Assembly: GCA_028280445.1 (NCBI GenBank)
Contig: JANQLU010000120.1
Location: 1-58,547 of the forward strand
Reading direction: 5' to 3'
Length of the DNA stretch: 58,547 bases
From: Pirellulaceae bacterium
GTDB lineage: Bacteria > Planctomycetota > Planctomycetia > Pirellulales > Pirellulaceae
Shown here: piece after piece, positions 1-6,978 of the stretch
Layout: each line of letters opens with the position of its first letter
How positions within the stretch are numbered: position 1 is the first letter of the stretch
The notes under the pieces: model-generated
What the model saw: only the letters and a program-made list of their open reading frames with translations
Database searches by the model: none
What the model was told of the DNA's origin: nothing
Program-made: the position numbers and the translations under genes

Positions 1-349
1 AACTTGATCAGATTTTGGGACATCATCGACCTCAAATGTCTGTTGATTAACGACCATCTGATCCTGAGACCGACGAGGAAATCGGCGGACCGAATTTGCA
101 ATTACGTTAATTTTAAGCCAAAAATGCGGCTTGTAGCAACGAAGACGCCATTTTCGTCGCTCCAGGGTTCACGTTGACGTTTTTTGGATGTAGAAAAGTG
201 CAACGATTGACGTATACATTAGAGCAAACTCGAAAAAAAACTGGTACAATGATACTACCAGAGCCACTTTCCATTAAACGGTCTCGTCTGAGGCCAAACC
301 GCCCGAATGACAAATCCTCGTCATAAAGGAATACCGCCTGGAGAATCTG
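1..349. other. intergenic region, no gene seen
   Basis: No convincing reading frame on either strand. The only useful signal is a GGAG at 340-343, six bases ahead of the ATG of the next gene, which supports the start chosen there. The region otherwise looks like the upstream spacer of that gene. Confidence 0.5.
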
Positions 350-1915
350 ATGTCGATAACATCAAAACCCCCTGCCGATCCAAAACTTGCAAAACAAATG
401 CAAGGGCGCCCTCGTCCCCAAGAAGAACAGGAAGAAACCGACGAAAGTGGAATCAGCCAACGATTTTTGTTGTTCCAAGTGATGCCGAGTTGGTTGACCA
501 GTTTTATATTCCATATCATCGTGATCATCGTTCTCGCGCTGATTCCGATTTTGTTGCAGAAAAAACGAATTGTTGATATCTATTCAGGCGAAGCGTCCAC
601 CGCGGTTGAAACTCCGTCACCGGTCAACTTTGACGCTTTGGAAATGAACACCGAAGAACTCGAGGCGGAAACCGACGAAGAAGTTACCGAGGAAAATTTC
701 GAACAGCAGGTCCAAGAAACGCCGATGGTCGAGCAGCTCGAGGAAACCAACCTCGACGCGAAAATTGAACTTTTGCCACAGGCCGATTTCGGTCAGAAAA
801 TGTCAGAGATCGCCAATGCGAAAGCTGACGTATCGAGTCGTTCGAATAGACTTCGAAAGTACCTTGTCAAAAAACACGGGGGAACGCCAGCCAGCGAGAA
901 TGCCGTTCAATTAGGATTGAAATGGCTTGCCGCTCATCAATTGAAAAACGGCAGTTGGAGTTTTGATCACACCAAAGCGGGACCTAACAAAAGTTCGAAA
1001 AACCCTGGACGCATCCAGGCGCCACGCGCCGCAACGGGAATGGCGCTGATGGCGTTTCTCGGTGCGGGACAAACTCATCGCAATGGCGATTACAAAGAAA
1101 CGGTGCGTCGCGGATTGGCTTATCTGATCAATACACAAAAAGCGGAATCCAACGGTGCTGGATCATTTATGGAACCGTCCGGCAGCATGTACTCGCATGG
1201 GATTGCATCCATCGCACTGACAGAAGCGTGGAGTATGACGCGTGACGAAAAACTTCGCGTTCCGGCCCAGGCCGCAATCAACTTTATTGTGTATGCCCAA
1301 CACAGCGAAGGCGGTTGGCGATATGTTCCAAAACAGGCTGGCGATACGTCAGTCGTCGGCTGGCAAGTCATGGCACTCAAAAGTGCGAATATGGCGAGTT
1401 TGCGAGTCCCTAAAAAAACCATGCGCGGCGTCGAGAATTTTTTGGATTCGGTTTCCGAGGAAAGCGGTGCCTACTACGGTTACACATCACCGGCCAAAGG
1501 TCGCAAGACGCTGACCGCCGTCGGATTGTTGTGCCGTATGTATATGGGATGGAAACGTGAACACCCCGCTTTGGAACGAGGGGTCGATTTCTTGAGCGAT
1601 CGAGGACCAGCGATCGATGATCGAGGTCAACGTGCAACATGGAACATGTATTACAACTACTACGCCACACAAGTCCTCAAGCAATACGGTGGTGATAAAT
1701 GGAAAAAATGGAATGAAGTGATGCGCGAGGAGCTGATCAAAACGCAAGATCAGAAAGGCCAGGAAAAAGGCAGTTGGTATTTCAAAAGCGATTGGCACGG
1801 TAGCCACGGCGGACGAGTTTACTGCACGACTTTGGCCGTGATGACTTTAGAAGTTTACTATCGGTATTTGCCGCTCTACGATCAAAAAGTTCAGGAAGAC
1901 GAGTTTGAATTTTAA
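350..1915 (+). CDS. membrane-anchored squalene-cyclase/prenyltransferase-repeat protein
   Basis: A 521-residue protein. Residues 1-47 are a charged, Gln/Glu-rich cytoplasmic stretch, about 48-69 form one membrane helix (FIFHIIVIIVLALIPILL), and an acidic Glu/Thr-rich linker follows. From about residue 185 to the end there are repeated alpha-alpha units of the squalene cyclase/prenyltransferase fold, for example WLAAHQLKNGSW, NFIVYAQHSEGGWRY and KTQDQKGQEKGSWYF, which match the QxxxGxW repeat signature. The acidic DxDD catalytic motif of true squalene cyclases is not evident, so a binding or scaffold role is as likely as catalysis. Proteins of this layout are common and mostly uncharacterised in Planctomycetota. 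The start is supported by GGAG at 340-343. A terminator follows at 1942-1973, so it is probably monocistronic or the last gene of an operon. Confidence 0.85.
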   Translation: MSITSKPPADPKLAKQMQGRPRPQEEQEETDESGISQRFLLFQVMPSWLTSFIFHIIVIIVLALIPILLQKKRIVDIYSGEASTAVETPSPVNFDALEMNTEELEAETDEEVTEENFEQQVQETPMVEQLEETNLDAKIELLPQADFGQKMSEIANAKADVSSRSNRLRKYLVKKHGGTPASENAVQLGLKWLAAHQLKNGSWSFDHTKAGPNKSSKNPGRIQAPRAATGMALMAFLGAGQTHRNGDYKETVRRGLAYLINTQKAESNGAGSFMEPSGSMYSHGIASIALTEAWSMTRDEKLRVPAQAAINFIVYAQHSEGGWRYVPKQAGDTSVVGWQVMALKSANMASLRVPKKTMRGVENFLDSVSEESGAYYGYTSPAKGRKTLTAVGLLCRMYMGWKREHPALERGVDFLSDRGPAIDDRGQRATWNMYYNYYATQVLKQYGGDKWKKWNEVMREELIKTQDQKGQEKGSWYFKSDWHGSHGGRVYCTTLAVMTLEVYYRYLPLYDQKVQEDEFEF

Positions 1916-1941
1916 CGGTCGGTCCTGAGTTGAATATATTG

Positions 1942-1973
1942 AAATCGCATTGTGTTTGCAGTGCGATTTTTTT
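1942..1973 (+). terminator. intrinsic terminator after the squalene-cyclase-like gene
   Basis: AAATCGCA at 1942-1949 pairs perfectly with TGCGATTT at 1962-1969, and a run of seven T follows. It lies 26 bases after the stop codon. Confidence 0.8.
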
Positions 1974-2002
1974 GTTTTACGCTAGAAGATGTCGAATCTG
2001 AC

Positions 2003-2010
2003 GATTGCCG
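2003..2010. repeat. left copy of 8-bp target site duplication
   Basis: GATTGCCG directly abuts the left inverted end of the transposon. The identical 8-mer abuts the right end at 4229-4236. Eight or nine bases is the usual duplication length for IS1-family insertion. Confidence 0.85.
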
Positions 2011-2019
2011 GGTAGTGGG

Positions 2020-2265
2020 CTATTTTAATTGACTCGTTGGGTCATTCAAATTTTTGGCAATGTCTGAAATCAACGTTAATGCTTCTGATTTGTCTAATCC
2101 AAGGTGGCATATATCACCTGTTTTGGCATCTGGCAGCTTAATCTCAATCGCAACTTTGCAATTTTGGATTGCATTAGCGTCTTCAAGAATGAGATTTGAG
2201 CCGACTTCGATCTTTGCATCTGAATGAGATTTTCCTTCCAAAATACCGCGCTGAAAATATGCCAT
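2020..2265 (-). CDS. small transposon passenger protein, unknown
   Basis: An 81-residue hydrophilic protein that I do not recognise. It has no membrane segment and no cysteine cluster motif. It starts 9 bases after the transposase stop, with GGAG about six bases ahead of its ATG, so it is probably co-transcribed with the transposase. Its stop codon (2020-2022) falls within the left inverted repeat of the transposon. The sequence alternates beta-like segments (KVAIEIKLPDA) with a C-terminal helix (SEALTLISDIAKNL). It could be an accessory of the transposon or an unrelated cargo gene; nothing visible decides. Confidence 0.7.
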   Translation of the reverse strand: MAYFQRGILEGKSHSDAKIEVGSNLILEDANAIQNCKVAIEIKLPDAKTGDICHLGLDKSEALTLISDIAKNLNDPTSQLK

Positions 2266-2274
2266 CCAATACTC

Positions 2275-3134
2275 CTAGCAATACATGATTACTTCGTTGT
2301 AAAAATCCTCGAATTTCCAGAGCTTGTTCACGACACCTGCCATCATTGCGGCTGTTGGTCGCAATGTTCCTGGCTTACCGCTGTTGTCTGGATATCGAGT
2401 TCTCCAAACCAAATTGTAATACGCCAGAAACAATGATGAAGCCGCATAGAGGTTATCACGCTTTTTTGAAAATCCAGCGGATAATCTGGTGAACCGCTTC
2501 ATAAACGTCCTGATTGTCCAATTGTGACGCTCTACGTGGCTCGTACATACTGATCGTTCATCAATTGTCCCTTTGACAACCATACGCTTCGACGCCTTCA
2601 TTTTTGGCGGCGCGTATCTTCCACTTTCCTCATTCCAATACTCTTTGATCAAAACGCCGTGTTTGGCATAGGACGCAAAAGCCATGTCGATCGCTTCTCG
2701 GTACGCAATCAAACCATCAGTAGAAATCTGAATAACTGGCCGATACGTGCGGCCAACAAAGGCGTGATCGTCGCTGTCATGCGGACGGGGAGTAGCCAAC
2801 CGAGAAGCCAAATCACTCATGAACCCGCTGGCCGTTTCTGCTGTCCTCTTACCCAAAGCGAAAGTGAGGATTAGTTTTGTCTGTTCGTCAATTGCGGTCC
2901 AAAGGTACATATCTCCAATGTCGTCTCGGAGTTTTTCTTCGCTCGATAGCCTTCCCTGTTTTTTGAGGACATCCCAAACACGTTGACTAGGTTGGATACG
3001 GTATTTTTGTGGATTCCGAGAACGCGACTGGTCGAACGAATAGAATTGCCTTCACAGACCATTTTTAACGCAAATATCTGCTTTTCTCGTGATAAACGAT
3101 TACTCATTGAAATTAGCCTTTTGACTTTGGCCAA
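2275..3134 (-). pseudogene. IS1-family transposase, two frames, first catalytic Asp missing
   Basis: The upstream frame (3134 down to 2871, 87 residues) holds a helix-turn-helix (SIRSTSRVLGIHKNTVSNL). The downstream frame, shifted by -1, reads from about 2975 to 2275 and carries the DDE core: GDMYLWTAIDEQTKLIL, ISTDGLIAYREAID with the second Asp, and HVERHNWTIRTFMKRFTRL with the catalytic Glu. In the overlap there is A_AAA_AAC, the slippery heptamer that IS1 uses for its -1 frameshift, in the right phase. However, about 30 residues normally found between the helix-turn-helix and the core, including the DE(I/Q)W motif with the first Asp, are absent; the code runs almost directly from NTVSNL to WDVLKKQGRL. 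I therefore infer an internal deletion that also shifted the frame. The heptamer may be coincidence or a true IS1-like signal, but the enzyme should be inactive either way. Confidence 0.75.
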
Positions 3135-3274
3135 TCAACGAGTATCATTTCGTTTGCTATGCGAGATACTGTGCCAATTGGCCTGTGTTTCGTTTCCAGT
3201 GGGGTTACCGCCTCGCTGGTTTTAAAAGAGTCCGATGCGGGGGCTGGGACCGCGAATCCCTTCACCCACTGGCT

Positions 3275-3297
3275 AAGTTACATATGCATCTGTAACT
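3275..3297. repeat. small inverted repeat, AGTTACA/TGTAACT
   Basis: AGTTACA and TGTAACT form a perfect 7-bp inverted repeat around a short spacer, just downstream of the 147-residue passenger gene. The core TTACA/TGTAA recurs upstream of the same gene at 3794-3813 and in the structured element at 3807-3906. Confidence 0.5.
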
Positions 3298-3315
3298 CGC
3301 CCCAACACCGAACCA

Positions 3316-3759
3316 CTATAACTTTTCTTGTAATTCTAATTCCTCAATTCTTACCAATGCCTCATGTACCTTTTTTCCGGGGAAATACTTTCGAGGCTCT
3401 TTGAACGCTTTCTTAGATGTATAAACGCTATCTTTTTTCAACTTGGCTTCATCAAGTAACTTGTTGAGTTTTGTTGTTAAAGGCCCCAAAGCCTTCGTGT
3501 GTGAAAGGTCCATTTTCTGCGCGATATCGTGGCTAAAAATTCCGTCTCCATGACCAGAAACAATAGTCAAAAACTCCCTCGCCTGATCATAGTGATCCTT
3601 GGGCCTGCTCAATGCCCTAGCTCTGGCTGACGCCCGAACTGGGGACTTTGAAGAATCAGAGAAGGATTCACTGAGTACCCGTATAGCAGTCTCAAGTTCT
3701 GCTGCGTTTTTGCACTCTACGGTGAAAACCACGCCATCTTTTTCTACTCGAATGTCCAT
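3316..3759 (-). CDS. transposon passenger protein, unknown, 147 residues
   Basis: I do not recognise this protein. Residues 1-35 look like a small beta-alpha unit (MDIRVEKDGVVFTVECKNAAELETAIRVL). A basic Ser/Arg-rich linker follows (about 37-52). The C-terminal two thirds are helical and could hold a winged-helix-like DNA-binding fold (GIFSHDIAQKMDLSHTKALGPLTTKLNKLL), ending in a Lys-rich tail. It lies inside the transposon, upstream of the transposase on the same strand. A 20-bp palindrome at 3794-3813 lies 35 bases ahead of its start and is a candidate operator. A DNA-binding regulator of the element is a plausible role, but this is inference from composition and context. Confidence 0.7.
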   Translation of the reverse strand: MDIRVEKDGVVFTVECKNAAELETAIRVLSESFSDSSKSPVRASARARALSRPKDHYDQAREFLTIVSGHGDGIFSHDIAQKMDLSHTKALGPLTTKLNKLLDEAKLKKDSVYTSKKAFKEPRKYFPGKKVHEALVRIEELELQEKL

Positions 3760-3793
3760 TTCTCAATTTTCCCTTGAAATTCGAGGATTCCGC

Positions 3794-3813
3794 TGTTACA
3801 GTTTGGTGTAACA
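3794..3813. promoter_or_regulatory. palindrome TGTTACA-N6-TGTAACA, candidate operator
   Basis: A perfect 7-6-7 palindrome in the short upstream region of the 147-residue gene. Its right half is also one arm of the 11-bp inverted repeat that encloses the tRNA-like element. It could be an operator for the helix-rich 147-residue protein or simply part of an RNA structure. Confidence 0.4.
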
Positions 3814-3821
3814 AAAAAGGG

Positions 3822-3890
3822 TGGACCCGCCGGGAATCGAACCCGGAAAAACGAGTGTAGGAATACTGCTCTGGCACCAGCCACAGGCCC
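3822..3890 (-). ncRNA. tRNA-like structured element, degenerate
   Basis: Read on the minus strand this resembles a 69-base tRNA. The acceptor stem GGGCCTG/CGGGTCC pairs fully with two G-U pairs. The T arm CCGGG-TTCGATT-CCCGG is perfect, with the invariant TTCGA loop. A 3-bp D stem GCT/AGC is possible, and the 3' end is ACC. The anticodon arm fails: a loop TTCCTAC would give anticodon CCT (Arg), but its stem has at most two pairs. The total is also a few bases short. An 11-bp perfect inverted repeat (TGTAACAAAAA at 3807-3817 with TTTTTGTTACA at 3896-3906) encloses it. A plus-strand terminator follows at 3913-3951, so the transcript may instead run rightward. A decayed tRNA copy or a transposon-borne structured RNA are the two options. 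Confidence 0.4.
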
Positions 3891-3912
3891 ATCAATTTTT
3901 GTTACATCTACC

Positions 3913-3951
3913 AGCCTTGGAAGCGTCGCTAAACTTTTCCAAGGCTTTTTT
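3913..3951 (+). terminator. strong intrinsic terminator, plus strand
   Basis: AGCCTTGGAA at 3913-3922 pairs perfectly with TTCCAAGGCT at 3937-3946, followed by a T run. No protein gene on the plus strand precedes it. Only the structured element at 3807-3906 does, which suggests that element is transcribed rightward as a short RNA. Confidence 0.7.
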
Positions 3952-4228
3952 CATGCGCGTCAGACTATCACATCTATCATCTTCCCGCAACTACTTTCTT
4001 CAAAAAAACCAAGAAGATGTTATTCCGAACATTATACCGGATAAGATGAGATAGACCGACTTTGGATAAACCCGATATTGAGGGTTTGTTCTACTAGGCA
4101 CTGGGGAGCGCTGGTTTCATGCTGTGAAATGGAGAGCTAGAATCCGAAATGGAGAAAATGAAAAACTGTCAATTTTTGTGCAAACTTTGCACAATGACAC
4201 ATTTGGTCACTCAAATTAGCCCACTACC

Positions 4229-4236
4229 GATTGCCG
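4229..4236. repeat. right copy of 8-bp target site duplication
   Basis: GATTGCCG, identical to 2003-2010, directly after the right inverted end of the transposon. Confidence 0.85.
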
Positions 4237-4278
4237 GCCGTTTCAAGCCATTTCGTTGCAACAGACTCGTTGCAAAAT

Positions 4279-4824
4279 CTACGGCGTTTCTTGTTCGGCC
4301 ATCGACGCCAGTTTTTCCACCGTTCGATAATTTCGTGCGGTGACAACCACGCCCAAATATTTCTCGACATTCGATGCTAGTTTAGAACGCGCAAAACCGT
4401 CTTGAGAATGGAGAAAGAAAACGCGGTCGGTCAAGCGAAAATTTTCTGCTGGAGATTTGGCATTGTTGAGGGCGTCGATATCGGGATCTGTTGCCGGTTT
4501 CTCCAGGAAAAAAAAGTGGAGCGTTTTGGGGTGCGCCGTGGCGTCTGGAAACGGATTGGACTGAATCGCTGCTTGCAAATCTTCGCAACTCAAAACAAGG
4601 ACTTGCGGTTTGAATCCGTGTTGTTTTTCGACTTGCGTTCGAATTTTTTTGGAGAGCGACGAGGCGGTTTTGGCATTTGACTGAAAAACAACATTTCCAC
4701 TTTGAATATAAGTGCGTACATGTTTGAGTTTTAATGATTCCAAATCGTTGCGCAATTCTGCCATGGGCAATAGGTTATTGCCGCCAACATTGATCCCTCG
4801 AAACAACGCAATCCAGGTTTTCAT
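4279..4824 (-). CDS. DUF1697 family protein
   Basis: A 181-residue soluble protein with the family signature at the N-terminus: WIALFRGINVGGNN, then MAELRNDLESL and VRTYIQSGNVVFQS. The length is typical for the family, and the C-terminus with NYRTVEKLASM is also characteristic. DUF1697 proteins are widespread in bacteria and have no established biochemical role. The gene stands alone, with repeat clusters of families A and B behind its 5' end and the transposon on the other side. Confidence 0.9.
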   Translation of the reverse strand: MKTWIALFRGINVGGNNLLPMAELRNDLESLKLKHVRTYIQSGNVVFQSNAKTASSLSKKIRTQVEKQHGFKPQVLVLSCEDLQAAIQSNPFPDATAHPKTLHFFFLEKPATDPDIDALNNAKSPAENFRLTDRVFFLHSQDGFARSKLASNVEKYLGVVVTARNYRTVEKLASMAEQETP

Positions 4825-4897
4825 TTCACGTTTCTGTTCATCGACGAGAAGTTTTTTATTCGCTTATTTTAAATCAGACACGTGTTTGTGTCAGATG

Positions 4898-4953
4898 TAG
4901 GGCCGGTTCCCACCGGCCGTTTTGGTCCAATCGGCCGATGGGAACTGGCCCTG
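4898..4953. repeat. palindromic repeat, family A, copy A1
   Basis: Two arms related to GGGCCGGTTCCCACCGGCC and its reverse complement around a short spacer. The right arm carries a few changes. Other copies are at 5043-5088, 6608-6664, 32033-32089 and 35786-35842. Confidence 0.85.
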
Positions 4954-4975
4954 CATTTTTGTTCCTGCCATGAGG

Positions 4976-5033
4976 TTGACAGGATTTACAGGATCAGTCT
5001 GGGACATCCTGTTGATCCTGTAAATCCTGTCAA
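4976..5033. repeat. palindromic repeat, family B, copy B1
   Basis: A perfect 20-bp inverted repeat: TTGACAGGATTTACAGGATC at 4976-4995 and its complement at 5014-5033, built from AGGAT units. It lies between two family A copies. The second copy, at 32105-32170, also follows a family A copy. Confidence 0.85.
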
Positions 5034-5042
5034 AAAAAGAAT

Positions 5043-5088
5043 AGGGCAGCCAACCCGAATAAGAACGGCCGGTGGGAACCGGCCCTAC
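5043..5088. repeat. palindromic repeat, family A, copy A2, left arm decayed
   Basis: The right arm GGCCGGTGGGAACCGGCC is intact; the left arm survives only as a diverged AGGGCAGCC stretch. Confidence 0.7.
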
Positions 5089-5096
5089 TTGTTGTG

Positions 5097-6473
5097 CTAT
5101 TTCTTTGTTCCAATACAAACCAAATGTTCGGTGGTTCGAATGAACAGGTGATTTCCAGAGATGGCGGGAGTTGCCATGACGACTTGTTTCATGTCGTTGA
5201 TGGCAACTCGTTCAAATTTGTCGCCGGTTTTGACAACAATGATCTGGCCGCTTTCGCTTGAAAAATAAAGATGATCTTTTGTGGCGACGGCAGAAGCAGA
5301 AAAATTGTTTTTACTTTTGGCAACTCGGGTTTTGTAAATTTGTTTGCCCGTTTTTGCTTCACGAACTGTCAACACACCGTTGTCGTTGCAAGTGTACAGC
5401 AATTGATCAACGATAATCGGAGTCGGCATATAAGAGCCACCACGTTTTTCATACCACACCAGGCCTTTGGGCAAATCCTCACCTTTTTGAGGTGTTAAAT
5501 CTCCCGAAGCGTCAGGTGAAATTGCGTAAGCGGGATTGCGTCCGTGACCGTTGGTGATGTAAACCATGCCTTGATGAAACAGCGGCGTGGGAACAGGAAC
5601 ATCGCCTCCACCTCGGAGCGTCCACAGCTGTTTGCCGGAATCGAAATCGTAAGAGGTCATTTGTTTATAGCCGTTGCAGACGAGTTGCGTTTTACCCTTC
5701 CATTTAAAAATGCAAGGTGACGACCAGGTGGCGACGTCTTTGCGTTCGATTCTGCGAACCTCTTTGCCGTCTTCGAGATTCAAGATGGCAACAAATCCCG
5801 TATTGAGACAATCGCACTGCACCACAACATGCCCGTCATAAATAACAGGGGAACTGGCAAAACCCCATTCCAGTTTTTTCATGTTGTAAGGCCCGGAGTG
5901 AAGACGCCCCAAATCTTTTTTCCATTTCAAATTGCCGTCATAGTCGTAACAGTACAATCCCTCGGAGCCAAAAAAAGCAACAACGTATTTGCCGTCGGTA
6001 GCCGGTGTGCAATTGGCATGGCTGGCTTTGACGTGGCGTTTGACCATCGGCTTGCCGGTTTTGGCTGTTTTGCTCCAAAGCGGTTTGCCCGATTTACGAT
6101 CCAGGCAGATGATTTTCCATTGCCATTTGCCAGAATCTGCGGCCGATTTCCCGCTGCCATTGACCCAACCGGTTACCAACGACGGTTTTGTTGTATTTTC
6201 ACTGACAGCCGTCGTCACAAACACTTTGTCACCCCAAACGATCGGCGCGGAATGTCCAAGACCTTCGATTGGTGCTTTCCAAATTACATTTTCACCGGTT
6301 TCGATATTCCATTGGGTCGGTGGTTGACCTTGAGAAACTCCCAACGCCCCAGTACCCCGAAATTGTGGCCAGTTTTCCTGTGCCAAGGTTGGATTGCCAA
6401 TCCACGAAATACCAATCAGCAGAATCAGCGCGAAATGAATTTTGTGGGGGGGAACACCGAAATTGTCAGTCAT
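5097..6473 (-). CDS. secreted PQQ-like beta-propeller protein
   Basis: A 458-residue protein with a Sec signal peptide (about residues 11-31, ending TLAQ) and the family opening NWPQFRGTGALG. The rest is a series of PQQ/BamB-like blades, each with the pattern of a Gly-rich beta strand followed by Trp (ENVIWKAPI, SGKPLWSKTAK, DGNLKWKKDL, SGKQLWTLRG). Such propellers are abundant in Planctomycetota as extracytoplasmic proteins. There is no haem domain or cysteine pair to suggest a quinoprotein dehydrogenase, so a binding or scaffolding role is more likely. A paralogue with the same architecture is at 8322-9638. Confidence 0.85.
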   Translation of the reverse strand: MTDNFGVPPHKIHFALILLIGISWIGNPTLAQENWPQFRGTGALGVSQGQPPTQWNIETGENVIWKAPIEGLGHSAPIVWGDKVFVTTAVSENTTKPSLVTGWVNGSGKSAADSGKWQWKIICLDRKSGKPLWSKTAKTGKPMVKRHVKASHANCTPATDGKYVVAFFGSEGLYCYDYDGNLKWKKDLGRLHSGPYNMKKLEWGFASSPVIYDGHVVVQCDCLNTGFVAILNLEDGKEVRRIERKDVATWSSPCIFKWKGKTQLVCNGYKQMTSYDFDSGKQLWTLRGGGDVPVPTPLFHQGMVYITNGHGRNPAYAISPDASGDLTPQKGEDLPKGLVWYEKRGGSYMPTPIIVDQLLYTCNDNGVLTVREAKTGKQIYKTRVAKSKNNFSASAVATKDHLYFSSESGQIIVVKTGDKFERVAINDMKQVVMATPAISGNHLFIRTTEHLVCIGTKK

Positions 6474-6607
6474 GATTGTCGCTCGTTTATTTGTTTTTCA
6501 AGATTCAGCATATGGTTAATACTATCGAACACTAACAGAAGTTTTATAACAATTTGATCGGCGGTTCAATTTTGTATGTGTTGTTGGGCAAATCGTAAGC
6601 GCGAAGC

Positions 6608-6664
6608 GTAGGGCCGGTTCCCACCGGCCAATCCGACAAAACGGCCGGTGGGAACCGGCCCTAC
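6608..6664. repeat. palindromic repeat, family A, copy A3
   Basis: The best preserved A copy. Both arms (GTAGGGCCGGTTCCCACCGG and its complement) are perfect, around a spacer of about 13 bases. Confidence 0.9.
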
Positions 6665-6726
6665 TTAAATCCGATACGAGCACGAAGCGCGAGCGAGTGG
6701 ATTGACCGCGCAAAACCATTTGCTAA

Positions 6727-6838
6727 GTGTTGATTATATGTGAGCGGCAAGGCGCTAGCCGCCGGTGAACCCTCAAATACCGGCGGCTAGCGCCTTGCCG
6801 CTCACATCAAATTCACAGCTTTCCGATTTAATCAACAC
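6727..6838. repeat. MITE-like palindromic element, family C, copy C1
   Basis: A 112-bp unit bounded by GTGTTGAT and ATCAACAC. Its core is a long hairpin with arms GAGCGGCAAGGCGCTAGCCG and complement. One flank between the core and the end reads TTCACAGCTTTCCGATTTA. The same unit in the other orientation is at 8112-8224 and 55587-55698. Confidence 0.9.
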
Positions 6839-6921
6839 GACCTATCGCTTCGTGCCCGTAAGGTTCGAGGTAATCCTTCACCATCGAAACCGCAATTTTG
6901 CCAAAACCCTATGAAATCATA

Positions 6922-6953
6922 CAAAAAAACGCCCCGCAAAAAATGCGAGGCGT
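6922..6953 (-). terminator. intrinsic terminator of the TlpA-like gene
   Basis: On the minus strand, ACGCCTCGC pairs with GCGGGGCGT (nine pairs, one G-U) and is followed by seven T. It begins about 26 bases after the stop codon at 6979. Confidence 0.85.
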
Positions 6954-6978
6954 TTTTGAATTCAAGATAGCGAGCAAT

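Larger units (their letters stand above)
2011..4228 (-). mobile_element. IS1-type transposon with passenger genes, 2218 bp
   Basis: The ends are imperfect inverted repeats. Both begin GGTAGTGGGCTA (left at 2011; right read on the minus strand from 4228), followed by a similar ATTT..TGAC stretch, about 19 of 23 positions matching. An identical GATTGCCG flanks both ends. Inside, all on the minus strand, are a 147-residue unknown protein, a damaged IS1-type transposase and an 81-residue unknown protein, plus a tRNA-like structured element near the right end. The last codon and stop of the 81-residue gene lie at the left inverted repeat, so that gene belongs to the element. The perfect target duplication suggests a fairly recent insertion. 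Because the transposase has lost its DE(I/V)W motif, movement would now depend on a transposase supplied in trans. Confidence 0.85.
3760..4278. other. non-coding right part of transposon and junction
   Basis: Holds the candidate operator, the tRNA-like element, the plus-strand terminator, the right inverted end (to 4228) and the right target duplication. The stretch 3952-4204 shows no gene or clear structure. Confidence 0.5.
6474..6978. other. intergenic region with repeats A3 and C1 and a terminator
   Basis: No gene seen. It contains a family A repeat, a complete family C element and the terminator of the TlpA-like gene. Confidence 0.7.

Noticed and set aside
3822..3906. tmRNA 3' end
   Set aside because: The T arm fits, but the tmRNA 5' GGGG segment, the Ala acceptor G-U pair and a tag reading frame are missing.
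3821..4054. Plus-strand open frame of 77 codons
   Set aside because: It reads through the tRNA-like element and a terminator. Its start (MDPPGIEPG) is the usual accidental translation of a reversed tRNA 3' end.
4149..4343. Plus-strand open frame of 64 codons
   Set aside because: It runs across the transposon end, the target duplication and into the DUF1697 gene on the other strand; no ribosome binding site or family likeness.
5829..6557. Long antisense frame of 242 codons
   Set aside because: It is opposite the PQQ-like propeller gene, whose signal peptide and repeats are clear; the antisense frame shows no domain.
4898..6838. CRISPR array
   Set aside because: The repeats are palindromic pairs from different families with irregular spacing and no unique spacers; no cas genes are present.
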